DNA from: Pleodorina starrii | Taxonomy: Eukaryota > Chlorophyta > Chlorophyceae > Chlamydomonadales > Volvocaceae | Direction: 5' to 3' | Length of the DNA stretch: 64,000 bases | Assembly (NCBI GenBank): GCA_030267565.1 | Contig: BRXU01000021.1 | Coordinates: 2,326,501-2,390,500 of the forward strand | Part shown: piece by piece, positions 34,045 to 45,651 of the stretch | Position numbering within the stretch: position 1 is the first letter of the stretch | Layout of the letters: each line of letters starts with the position of its first letter | The notes under the pieces: generated by a model | What the model was told of the DNA's origin: nothing | The model's input: the letters and a program-made list of their open reading frames with translations, nothing else | The model's database searches: none | Translations under genes and position numbers: made by a program

Positions 34045-36492
34045 ATGGCGCTTGCTCTCCACCAGCGTGCTGTTCAGGGTGCCTGTAACAAGCGGGTACG
34101 TCGATGTCGAGTATGCGAATGCGACATAGAGCTCCGGGAGTCCGGATCACTCATTCGGAGCCTTGTTCGCAGGTCGCTGGGCGTTGCGTTGCTTCCCTGC
34201 ACCGGCCAATTGTGACACCTGCAAGCACATGCCTACCATCGACCTCCCAGCCGGGTGAGAGCCATGTCGTGTTCGCGTTGACGTTCCAACGTTCCGAGAC
34301 GCATTGGTTGACACAACAGCTCGGTGTGGGCCGTTGCAACAAAAGTTTATTTGACTATGTGGCATCGTTCAGGTTCGGCCTTTGCACCAGTCGTCGCCGG
34401 GAGACCGTCGCGAGCTGGCCTCGTCGTCCATGCAGCGGCGAAGACCGCCGGCACTGTCCGCATCGTCATCCAAGGGCGGAAGCTCCCAGTTACGGATGCG
34501 ATCAAGGAGTACGTTGAGGAGAAGGTTGCGAAAGCGATTGCAAACTTCGCGCACACCCTGAAAGAGGTGGATGTTACGCTGTCCGCTCGTGGTGGCGACA
34601 CCGGCACCCACGGCAAGAGGTATGTAGAGCGGGGCGGGGGGACTCCGTAGGAGTGGAGCAGCATCCCGTGCAGGGTGGTGCTGAGTGTAGGTCATGGGGG
34701 CGCTCCACACACCACCTTCGCATTGCACTGATAGGTACACCCGCCACCCGCCCGCCACCCGCCCGCCACCTTACCGCAGGGAGCAGAAGGTGGATGTGAC
34801 CATCTACACGGTGCGCAACGGAGTGGTCCGGGTGGAGGACGCCGAGTCCACCCTCTACGCCGCCATCGACCTGGTGTGCGACAAGATCCGCACCAAGCTC
34901 ACGCGCGTCAAGGAAAAGGCCATCGTCAAGGGCAAGTGGCCGGGCCGCGCGGGACCCAAGGAGGACGTGGAGGAGGAGGACTTCCAAGAGTACCTCAAAG
35001 ACGTGAGTGGGGAGAGGCGCTAAGCAAGGGGCAGGGTGGGGGGCCAGGAGTACGCCGTTAGAAGGACGCGAATGGCGCTAAGCAAGGGGCGGGGTTTGGA
35101 GGGCGGGAAGCGGGGCGGTGAGGGTGGCGGGAGGTGGCGGGTGGACGGTTCGGAGCGATGTGGGTTGCGAGGAAGCGGATGGCGGGAAGGGCAGATGCGG
35201 GCGGGCGGCAGGGAGGGAAGGTTTGAGGGTGCCGAGGATGCGTTGCGTGGGGTCGGTGATGTGGGTCGGTGGCGGGTTGCAACGGCGTAACTGTTCCGGG
35301 GGTTAAAGGAGGGATCCCAAAGCAAGGGAGAAGGGGCCGGACCCTCAGTCCACGCCCGCGCACTGCCGCCCCGCTGCCTGGACCATCTTCCATCAGCAGC
35401 AGCAGCAAGCGAGCTTACCGAGCCCTGCAACCCCTCCCCGGCCCCCCTGGGCCCGCCCCCCTCCCTCCCTCCCCCCCTTGGGCCTGCAGGTCAAGCTGGA
35501 GACGCAGCTGTTCGACAAGGAGGCGGAGCTTCAGAAGCAGTTTGCGGAGCTCAACCGGAACTACCCCGCCGCCGTCATGCGCTCCAAGACGCTCGTGCTG
35601 GGTACGTGTCGCTTCGCGTTGCGTCGCATCGCGTCTCTATGTCGTTGGTGTTGGTGTGATGGTGTGGATGATGGTAATTTATGGGGGCGGGGAGGGCTCC
35701 GTGCATCCAGGGGTGAGCGAGGGGTGAGCAAGGCTGCAGTCACTTATGGATGACACCTTACTGCCTGTAGTACGGTGATGCGGTAATGCGGTGGCGCTGG
35801 TGACCTCGCTCAGAGCGCACCTCACCTGGCCGCACACATCACCGCATGGACCGCGTAATCTGCCGCCACGGCCGCAGCAGCCGCAGCAACGGGTGCCACG
35901 CCCCCCAACCGCCCTCATCCCCCCCTCTACACACCCCTCTCCAGATCCCATCACGGTGGAGGAGGCCATCGATGCGCTGGAGGCGGTGGGGCACTCGTTC
36001 TACGTGTTCCGCGAGATGACCACCGACACGGTGCAGGTGGGTGGGTCCGTGGGTGCTCCGTGGGTGGTGGACCACGGTGAAAACTGCGCCGTGTTAAGAG
36101 GGTCGCAAAGCGTTTGTGGCCCCGGTGCGGGGTGTCGGCCCTCGGGTGAGCCCCGTGCACCCGAGCGGCCTGGCGACCGGCAGACAGGCAGGCAGGCCCA
36201 GGGGGCGCGCCGTCCGTCCACCTGCCAGCCATTCTGTGCGCGGCCTTGGTGTGCGTCCTTCAAACGGCAGTGGCATCTCTTGGGGCCATGGGGGGCGGCG
36301 GGGCGTGGGGCGGGGCCCGTTCTTGCGCAACCAACACAGCTCGTGCTGCGCTCTTCTCCAGGAGGCAGGAGCTGAAGCGCCCCCTTCCCTTTCCCCCCAC
36401 CGACCCGGCCCATTGCACCGTCACACACGCAGGTCGTGTACAAGCGCGAGTCGGGCGGCTACGGAGTCATCGTTCCGCAGATGCGCGACTGA
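34045..36492 (+). CDS. PSRP1: Plastid long-form ribosome hibernation factor (HPF/PSRP1, RaiA/YfiA family)
   Basis: Secure exons: 34373-34619, 34780-35002, 35490-35601, 35945-36036 and 36433-36492. The N-terminal domain reads VRIVIQGRKLPVTDAIKEYV, then FAHTLKEVDVTLSARGGD and KVDVTIYTVRNGVVRVEDAE: the beta-alpha-beta-beta-beta-alpha fold that binds the 30S decoding site. The C-terminal domain reads ITVEEAIDALEAVGHSFYVF and VVYKRESGGYGVIVPQ, the dimerisation module of long HPF. In plastids this protein (PSRP1) parks idle 70S ribosomes. A basic, Ala-rich leader precedes the domain, as in a plastid transit peptide. The first exon is uncertain: ATG at 34045 (MALALHQRAVQ, donor after 34078) fits the phase but the donor is weak. 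A TGTAA lies at 37023. Confidence 0.9.
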
Positions 36493-39065
36493 GTGCTGTG
36501 CGCGATGTGTGGTTGGCTGATGTGTCGAAGTGCTCACAAGAGGAAAGGGAGAGCTCGCACTCGGAACCGCGCTTGCGCCAATAATGGGTTGGCAGGGAGG
36601 TCCGCCTCCCTGGGGCCTCCCTGGACCGGGACCGGGACCGGGACACGCTTACTCCCCTCAGAACTCGGCGTCAAGCGTGCGCCTGGCCCATATATATGAA
36701 TGATATTATGTCGTGGAGAGGGAGCTGGAGCGGTGTACGGTCGTTAAAGCCCCACGGATATCCGGCATGGTGTTTGCACCGCGCGTCGTCTGCATGCGAT
36801 TGATGCGCGGCGGCGGTGCGCGTGTCGGCTTCTTTTCCCCTGCTTGCGCACTGATGCAAGTACCGTATTTGCACACGTCATATTTGCACACGTCGTGGCA
36901 CCGATTGTGCCCCCACCGCTGTCCTGCTATGCGATCGGGTTTGTTTGATCGCATGTGGGGGCTGTGGCGTGTGTTGCGCTTTGGACTGCGATGCGAAAGT
37001 GAGGCATCGGTCCATCCGCCATTGTAACGTACCAGTATTGTCTTGGCCATCGCTTTCACACCCCGCTCTCACTAGGGCTGCTCGTCCATGCAGGCCAGCT
37101 CCGAAGGATCAGCCGAGATACACATCTGCTGTCAGACCCGCACTGTACGGCACGGACGAGTACATTTGTCAAGGGCCTTTTCCTTTACCCAGAAAGGTCT
37201 GCAGCTGTGCACGATCTCCCCCGTCGTGCGTAAAACGCGTGCCCGCATTCGGGACACAGCTGGGCTGTGGCAAGTACTGTTGCAGCTGGGCTCCCCTGGG
37301 GGTTTGGTGCGGGTTGCGTCGCCTGAGCGGTGCGGAAGCTGCAAGCAACGAAAGTCATGCAGCGCGACAGCAGTGCGGCGCTGGCAGTGCTTTGACAACG
37401 CCTGAAGTGCGGGAAGGGAAGCCTCTGCTCCATGCCGCAGCCGTAAAGCTGCAGCAGGTAAGCAGCACACGGCGCCCATACGGTGCCGGGTGCAACCTAG
37501 TGCAGAGGCCACGAGCGAGCCGGCCCGCAACAGACACAAAGCGTTCCAGCCCAGCTGTCTCTGCAGTCTGCACGCGGCAAGACACGTCGGTCTCAGCGGA
37601 CTCACTTTCCGAAGGGGGGAAGGGGGTCTTGGCGCTGGTGTGGTTTTACGGCCCATGTGCACATACAGGTACAGCCGGGTCCTATTTAAGCGCGATAGCA
37701 GCAAGGGATGATATGCTAGGGCAATGTGCCCGGGGGGTGCGGCGCAGCTGGCAGGGCCCGGCCGGCCGCCGCGCTTGGTGGGAAGGGCATGTGTACGGTG
37801 TAGAGCCTTGCGCTTGTACAGCTCGCAGGGGAACTGCCATTCGTTGGCGTTGCTGGCTCCGCACGCGATCTTTTACCGATGTACCTGATGGCCGGAGCAG
37901 CAGCAGGTTTCGGAGCAGCAGCTTGTGATCGGCACGTGCGGAGAGCCGGAGACACGCGCAGTGGTCCTGGTGGCCACATGCACCCGACGCCGCTTGTGAA
38001 GGGGTTACGATGCAGCGGTCTGCGGGCAATCGGAGCAAGACTACGGATGCTAATGGTAGGGGATGCTCCTGCTCTTCGGGTTCTCCTGATACGCCAGTTT
38101 ATCGATGTGCACCGTGCGGTACAAGTAACGGTATCGTGTGTCGTGTCCTTACGATCCCTGAAAACGGGATTATCCAACCGCCTTTCACCTGTCCGCAGAT
38201 GAGTGTCATGGCGGTGACTGCCCTGTTTTGCAAGGCTTCATTCCGCACCCAAATCGAGGAGCAAGCCTGACTGGTGGGAATCGGCCTCCTAAAGTCGAAG
38301 ATTACTACTCGTAGGCCTGCGTAGGCCGTGGGGAAAAAATGGCTACAGGCTGTAGGCCATGGGGAAAAATGGCCATCTGCTGGTGCTGACCATGCGCCGT
38401 CGCCCAATCATATCACCGACAGCCTAGAAGTGGACAGCCAACGGCTATGCAGGACAGATCGATCATCCTCGCGGGATCCCCCCCACGTCCTTAACATTGA
38501 TTTCGCATGTATCGTCCACCTCGACGAGCACAGCGACGCCTCTTCGAGTCACCGCCCACGGCGGGCGAGCAGCCCAGCACCCCATATCAAAGAGCGGTTC
38601 AGACTGCTTTTCCCTGTAACTTCACCGCCACATATTCAAAAAACCTGCTCACGCACGCAGAGCGCAAGAGAAATGAAAGAAAAATAGCACCTGCACACCG
38701 TCGCTATATATGTACACCGCATGGTCAGCACGTGACCACACATATGCTAAATCCGCACACACCTAGCCTGAAACTATGCTTTATCACATTGTGACGAAAT
38801 CTAAAAGCTTCCTGCGTAACCTATCTCGTCCAGCACAGCCACGAGCTACCTAAATCGTCAAGGGATCGCAGTAATCTACCTGGAAGGTCACGTCATCGCG
38901 TTACGCTGCACGCATGCGCGCAAGTCAGGTAACAACAGGTCAAGTTCTTTGTATGGTCAGAACGCGTCACAACCCCAGTCACGCCCTGCCGCACGGCGAT
39001 TGGACCGGGTGACAACAGTACGGCACGATCTTGAACAACGGCACGTGGCGCGCATCCTAAACGAT
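36493..39065. other. Intergenic stretch between convergent HPF and DAPF
   Basis: No family recognised. The plus-strand frame 36945-37928 is open for 327 codons and crosses a good donor-like CAGCAG|GTAAGC at 37457/37458, but I could not build partner exons. At 38319-38374 a 26- to 28-bp unit (GTAGGCCGTGGGGAAAAA type) occurs twice in tandem. Confidence 0.35.
37023..37027 (+). terminator. Putative polyadenylation signal TGTAA of the HPF gene
   Basis: TGTAA about 530 nt past the HPF stop. Inferred use. Confidence 0.35.
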
Positions 39066-41434
39066 CTAAGCGCGCACAGACCCGCTGAACACCAGCTCAG
39101 CCGGGCCCGTCATGTAAATGTGGTTGTCAGCGGTGCTCCACTCAATCTGCAGCGGCCCGCCCGGCAGGTCCACTTGGCACGTCTTGTCCCGATCAACGCG
39201 GCCCTCCAGGATGCCTGCCGCGGGCGGGGGCAAGAGGGGGCGGGCGGACCAAAAGTCAAGCCAAAGGCGATGCGGATCGTGGCACGAACACAGCACCTTC
39301 TATTGATCAAGTGGATAGCCGCCGGCGCCACACGACCATCAAGTCACCAGTTGTATATAACTGGTGCTGCAAACAAAATCACAGAAGTCGCCGCAGGCAG
39401 CCATCAAGAATGTTCCAAGAAGAGTTTCGAACCCTTCGGGGGAGCGTACCACTCGTCTGAAACTCGCCCATTTCACAGTCGCCAAAAATAATTAGCGCAA
39501 AATTTCTCTTCGTTCATGAGTAAGATAATAGTCACATCCATCCGGTCGCAAACGATACATCTCAGGCAGTCGTCCAGCCCTCTCCAGCCGCCCTCACCTG
39601 CCACGACCAGCGCGCAGGCTCCCGTGCCGCACGCCAGCGTCCGTCCGGCGCCGCGCTCCCAGACGACCATGCGCACGTGCGAGCGGTCAATCACCTCCAC
39701 AAACTCCGTGTTGGTTCGTGCGGGGAAGACGGCGTTGCGCTCAAACTTGGGGCCCAGCGCAGCGAGCTCCTTGTCCAACTCGTCAATCTGCGGGGAGTGA
39801 CGAAATGACGCCGTGCGGGGGAAGGCACAGGCGGCGACGTGGTTAAGTATCCGAGTGGGTAAACCAGGAAGCAGATATGGTTGGGACAAAGTGACTGTGG
39901 CAGTGAATCGGCTGAGTTGTGTCCCAGTCGGACATATGGGCCGTTGGCTGCCCATAATGACGGTAAAGCGTGCGCACGTTGTGCAGTGCGCGAATGCCAG
40001 AGGGGCTGGACGTCTGTCAGTGTACGAATACAGTCAACAGTGTAGTTCTGATTATTGCAATATATAACATCATTCAGAACGTCGTTAGACCCCCACGCAT
40101 GACTGTGGCGGTGCTGCAGGTATGCTCTGTGAGCTAACCATGGCAGCATCACATGCACATGCAAAGTGCAAACCAGGCAGGCCGCTGTCAGACAGTACGA
40201 ATACAAGATGGTTTAACTACACAGATGATTCAGATTTTGCCCTATCTTTTTTGCATCATTCAGCGGCCGAGCCTGGAGTGCGTGAGTGGGCTTGTGTTCC
40301 CGCATGAAAAGCCCCTTGCATGCCCCTCACAAAGACCGAGCAAGGACCCCACAAGCAAGCTGCCCCCGGAGCCATGCCCAGGTTCCACCGTGCCGAGTGG
40401 GGTTCCGAACACGTGCGAGACCCGCGGGTCCAGTGGCCTAGTACACTGCGCCTACCCCGGGCTTACCTTGATCGTCTTGCCGTCGCAGCTGTAGATGATC
40501 GCGTGCGGGTTGCCCATGCTGACGCAGGTGACCTTGTAGGTCTTGCCGTCAACCACCAGGTCCTGCTGCACGACCGTGCTGCCCTGGGTGGGCGCCAGGG
40601 TCGTAGGCACCTTGCGACCCTCCAGAATGGGCTCGCCCATGTCCACGCGAACTTGACCATCTGCCAGGAGCTCAGGCTGGATCAGGCCTGAGAAGGCAAG
40701 GCGGGGCATGCAAGGAACGCGGTGGGGTGGGTGAGGAAAAGCGGTAAATTCAACCCGCGCTCATTACATACGGGCAGGAAGCTCGCAGAGCCGAAGGCAC
40801 TCCTTTCGCTCGGGGTCTTGCCTGCAAGAGTGTGAATCTTGTACTTGCGAGGAGCTGCCTTGTCGACGTCAGCCACGAACTTAGCAAGGCATCGGATGCC
40901 GTTGCCGCACATCTCCGGCTCGGAACCATCAGAGTTGAAGATACGCATCGTCAGGTCGGTGTCGCCCACTGGAGGCAGAGCGAAGATCACCTGCGAGATG
41001 AAGTGAGGTGTTATTAAAGTTCACAGCAGGGTCGTCAGCGGGGTAGGAAAGCTGTGAGGCACGGCTAGAACTCGCGCTCCCAACCTCCACACTGGAAATA
41101 CTCACCCCATCACCACCGACGCCAAAATTGCGGTCGCAAATCTTGACGGCTTGCTCAGGAGTGACGACAGGATTGCTGCTATGGCGGTTGTCGATCTGCG
41201 CAAGTCGGCGGCGGCGCAATTAAGACAAACGATCACGTGGAGCGGCGCAGCCTTCCCCTTGCGGAGGCCCCTGCTCACCAGGATGAAATCATTGCCCAAG
41301 CCCTGGTACTTGGAAAATGTAAGTGGTGAAGCAGATGCCATCACACGAACAGTGCTCCGAGGAGCCTTGCCGACAACGGCGGGACGGAACGCCGTGCCGA
41401 CACGACCATGCTTGTTCAGCATTGGCAACGACAT
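39066..41434 (-). CDS. DAPF: Diaminopimelate epimerase (plastid)
   Basis: Six exons on the minus strand give a complete 324-residue protein: 41434-41279, 41195-41106, 40990-40822, 40687-40467, 39787-39598 and 39214-39066. After a basic Ser/Ala leader typical of a plastid transit peptide comes [15 protein letters not shown]. Then FGVGGDG, the first catalytic block EMCGNGIRC with Cys110, MGNPHAI, and the second block [16 protein letters not shown] with Cys265. DapF interconverts LL- and meso-2,6-diaminopimelate by a two-cysteine proton-transfer mechanism, the penultimate step of lysine synthesis; both cysteines are intact. Intron 3 uses a GC donor (GCAG|GCAAGA). The start at 41434 follows an acceptor-like TTTTCAG, so a 5' UTR or leader intron is possible. 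The gene is head-to-head with the EMSY-like gene. Confidence 0.96.
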
Positions 41435-41816
41435 CCTTGTGGGCTGAAAAGACACAAGTGATAAAATAAACCTAGTGGGCAGTGGCGAAGCCATTTGTGC
41501 ATTTGAGCTTTGTACGGCCGTACGGTATTCGCTTTCGTTTGATGTGTGACTTTTGCCCTAGTCCAGCGTTAAGGAGCACTAGGAACTCGCTTGTAACGGT
41601 TTTACACGCCCTGCCTAGATTTTTTGTTTTCGGATTGGGTCGGGCAAAGCGAATCGTGAAATCTGCCAAGCGACACCATGGTTCAATGAGTTAAGTTTCA
41701 AGTAATCAATTATTTCATCCAGGGGTTTCGTCATATTTTTGATTGCACAAAGGGCTCTGCCCCTTCGTAACGGACCAGTCTCGTCTTGACTGGGACACAG
41801 CAGTTAGGAAGGCCTG
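41435..41816. promoter_or_regulatory. Shared upstream region of DAPF and the EMSY-like gene
   Basis: 382 bp separate the two divergent start codons. The stretch is less GC-rich than the genes and must carry both promoters. Confidence 0.5.
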
Positions 41817-44800
41817 ATGGGCCCCGCTGATGAGCAAAAGCGGGAGCTATGCAAGCAAGCCTACTTGCTCATCTGCAAGTACTGCGCGGCTGCGGGCAAG
41901 GAGGGCAAGGTAGGGGGCCCCGTCGTGACGCCACGCGGTCATACCCAATTCAGTAGATATGCGCATCCACGGCGCTGTTACACAAAACAAGCTCCCTGCT
42001 GTCGGGGAGTCCCACAAGGCGTGTGAAAGGCCGTGCGGGGGGTAAAGGTCGCCGGCGGAGGGGTAACGCAGGCTATGCCGTACGGACCATCATGCCTGGC
42101 GCACATGGCTTCTGAACCTGCGGATGTCAGTGCGTGTCCGATCAGCTGTGCTCCGGCACGTGTGTGAATGCCGGGGCGGCTGCCCCGGCCGCAGCGCTTT
42201 CGAATCGCACCTTTTGTCGGCCTTGTTCCGGTCCTCGGCCGGGTGGTCGGGCGGTGTGAACGACGTTGTGCCCCGTCACATCCCGTGACGCGGCATTTTG
42301 GATGTCGGCAGCAGCAGCAGCAGCTGTTGCTGCGCCGCGCGCCAAGCCGCCTCTCCAGCGCCACACGTTGCCTGGCTGCCAGCAGCAGCAGCAGTAGCGG
42401 CAACAGTGGCATGCAGCAACGGCGACATGCAGCGGCAAGCGACGGCAGACGTAGCAGCAGCAGCAGCAACACCGCCAGCGAGCGGACCCAAATGGGAGTC
42501 GGTGTGTGCGACCCGGGGGAGGGAGAGTTTGGCTCGGCTCGGGGCGACCAACGGTGGTCGGCGCAATCGTTGGCGCCGTTCAGTGCATTCGCCGGGGCCG
42601 CCCCAGCCCCAGCCCCGGCGACCCTTCCTTCCGCTCCTTTGCCCAACTCCCCCTTTCACCCCCCACCCCCCGTCGCGTGTCCGCCTTGCTGCCTCCCTCC
42701 CCCCCCTCCCCCCCTTCTCCCTCCATCGGCCCGTGTTCCCCGGGCTGCAGGGCGGTGCAGACCCCCTCTCTGCAGTTCGCTCTCCTCCCTCCTTCCCTCC
42801 CCTCCCCCCTGCCATCCGGGTTCCCGGCCCCTCGCCTCACTCCGAGCTGCCACCCACCCCACCCCACCCCCACCCCCCGCCAGCTCCTTTCACGCTCCTG
42901 CCACCCAACCTCTCCACAACATCCGCCCGCGCCATCATCCACCATACGCCCCCGCTTTCTCCCCTGACTATTTCCCCACCCCCAGCCCCACCACCACCAT
43001 AACCACCACCACCAGCCCGCTGTCCGTTCGCCTGCATCGCCTCCTCGCCTCCGCCCCTCCACCTTCTGTGCTTAACCCCGCACCCTCTTCACCCGCCCGG
43101 GCCCCCTTCCGCACCCGGTCCGCAGGAGGCGTGCGACTTCCGCAACACGCTCCGAAAGCCGCACGCTCTTGACATTGACAAGGAGACCAACAAGCAGCTC
43201 GTGGCGGAGCTGACCAAATTCAAACAGCAGGGGGGCATTGCGGCGCTGCTGGGCTCGTCGGGGTGGGTGCCCCGGCGGGGGGAGGGGTTGTGCCTGTACG
43301 TGGGGGAGGGGGGGAGGAACACGCTTGCTTGCCGGTCGCCGCCTCGCTGAGGTGTGGGCACATTCGACACCCGCCCGGCCTTGCCCTGGCCCCGGCCCCG
43401 GCCCTGGCCCCGGCCCTGGCCCTGGCCCCAACTACGGTAATGCCTCCTCAGACGTACTGCAGCTAGGCATGTCGACACGGGCATGTGGCTCACGTTGTGT
43501 CATTCCTGTCCGCTGTTGCTGTTCATGGGGCTCGCCGATATGTATGGGTTGTCACGCCCGGGCTGCAGGAGCTCGCAGCCTGGGTACGGCGGCGCCGCTG
43601 CGGCCGGCGGCGGCGGTGGGGCGGCGGCGGGCGGCGTCAAGGCGGCTCGGAGCAAGGGCGGCGGCGGCGGGGGGGCGGCGGGCGCACCGGGGCTGCCGCC
43701 TCTGGGTCCCGGGGCGGGGGGCGGAGGGGGAGGGGGAGGGGGCTCCCGGAGCGCCGCCAAACCCAGCAGGTCCGCGGCCAAGGGTGGCAGCAAGGTGAGG
43801 AGGCGCTGTGGGGCAGTGGGGCGCCGACCCGTGGGTCGGTTCGGGTCGCGTCGCGTCGGGAGGGCCAGTGGGGCAGTGGGTGAGTGCCAAGTGGGTCGGG
43901 CGATGTCAATGTCAGTGGGGCAATCGCTGCGCGCGTGGCGTGGCGAGCTTTTATGCTCTTTAGCGGCAAGGGCGCCGTCCTCACCCCTAAATCACCTGAT
44001 GAGCTAATTCACAGGACAAGCACCGTACAGCCCGCCTGAGCGCGCGCGCCTGGGGCTGCCACCCGCCGCCGCCGCCGCTACACGGCGCTCCAATCGACCC
44101 GTGGGTCGCCACGATCCGATCCGATACGTCATCCGACATGAACATGAGCATGACTGGCACACCCCGCGCATGCGCATGCATCCATCCAATCCCCCTTTTG
44201 ACGCCCCCTCTGACCTCTCCGCTTCAGCTGACCAGCTCCCCTCCCTTCCCCTCCCTCCCTGCCTCCCTCCCTCCCTCCCCCCCTTCCGCTCCCGCCCTCC
44301 CTCCCTCCCTCCCCCTTCCCCTCCCCTCCCTCCCTCCCTTCCTCCCTCCCTCCCTTCCTCCCTCCCTCCCTCCCTCCCCCCCCCCAGGTGGACGGCCCCT
44401 CCGGCTCCAAGCCGCTGCCCTCCTCCCTGCCCCCCCGCATAGGCCAGGTGGTCAGTCGCTGGTGGGCCAAAGAGAGTCAGTGGTTCACGGCCGTAATCAC
44501 CGATTACAACAGCGAAACAAACGAGTACAGGTGGGGGGGCGAGGGGGGAGAGGGACGCAGGGGGGGCCATGGCCCCAGGGGGGGCTGCTGGGGCCGGGGG
44601 AGACTGAGGTGTGGGGAGGGAGAGGGGGAAGGAGAAGGTACCGACAGCGAGGGGGACGGAGGAGGCGACTTGAGTGAAGCTGCGGAGGGTGGGGCCCCAC
44701 GTGGGGGACCAAAGGGGCCGGGGGGTCGTGGGACGAGGAGGTGTGGGGCGGGACGGGAGGGGACGGGGATGTCGTAAGCGAAGGGATCTGAGGGCCAAGG

Positions 44801-45651
44801 GCGCTGCGGTGGGGTTCCCGAGGTGGGACGCCTGCTGCTTCCGCTGCTGCTGCTGCGGAGGGCTGGCGGCGGGGTGGGATATGCGGTGACGGGACTTTTG
44901 CCCTCCTTGGCGCCGCCTGGCCCCCGCACACGCGTCCGCCCATTCGGCCACCCGTCCCCCGTCCCTGCCTCCCTGCCCGTCACTACCCCCTCACCCCCGC
45001 CTGTTTGCTGCAACCGGTACCAGTCTCGCATTGCACTCTTACAACCCCCTCACCCCCGCCCCCGTCTCACGTCTCCCGGCCCTAAAACCCTAACACCCCG
45101 GTCCCCCGCAGGCTGACGTACAACCTGTGCAAGCAGAACGAGACGTACGAGGACCTCAATCTGGATCTAGCGGATCCCGCCATCTACTCCATGACGGGGG
45201 AGAGGATCAACCTCATCGCGAAGACGGGCAGCGCGGCGGGTGAGGAGGACTGTGCCGGGTTGGGCGGGCGGGCGGGTGAGGGGGACTGTGCCGGCTGGAC
45301 GGGCGGGCGGGTGTGGATTTGGGTTTAGGGTTTGGGTTTAGAGGGTTTTGAGTCTTGGGTCGGGGGCCTGGGGCCTGGGGCGGGCGGACTCTAGGGGCGG
45401 ACGGGGCGGGACCTAGGGAGGCGAGCGAGGGAGGACGAGAGAGAGCTGTGTTGCTGTGATGCTGTGTTGTTGTGTTGCGCTGTTGCGCTGCAGTGAACAA
45501 CTCCACGGTGCTCAAGCCCTACCTGAGCCGGGGCGGCGGCGGAGGCGGCGGCGGAGGGGCCGCCGGCGGATCCAAAGGAGGCGGAGGCTCAAAGTCCAAG
45601 AAGCGGCGGAGCGAGAGCAGCGACGACGACAGCGACTACAGCGGCCGATAG
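41817..45651 (+). CDS. EMSY-like Tudor/Agenet-domain nuclear protein
   Basis: Six exons: 41817-41909, 43126-43262, 43569-43794, 44388-44530, 45112-45239 and 45494-45651, phase-consistent, 294 residues. Residues 1-78 (ELCKQAYLLICKYCAAAG, then LDIDKETNKQLVAELTKFKQ) look helical and may be an ENT-like domain, but this is weak. A poly-Gly/Ala/Ser linker follows. Residues about 168-225 read RIGQVVSRWWAKESQWFTAV, ITDYNSETNEYRLTYN and NETYEDLNL. They resemble the Tudor/Agenet fold of plant EMSY-LIKE (EML) proteins, which read histone methylation: the WF/Y-AVITDYN core and the acidic NETYED-x-NL end both fit. A Gly-rich basic/acidic tail (SKSKKRRSESSDDDSD) suggests nuclear location. The long first intron (1.2 kb) is Pro/Ser-coding-like low complexity, not exon. 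Confidence 0.72.

Noticed and set aside
42168..43172. 334-codon Pro/Ser-rich frame
   Set aside because: Occupies the first EMSY-like intron; the true exon (43126-43262) uses a different frame fixed by the flanking exons.
45080..45093. CCCTAAAACCCTAA, matching the Chlamydomonas telomere repeat
   Set aside because: Fewer than two units inside an intron of the EMSY-like gene; expected by chance in C-rich introns and not a telomere tract.
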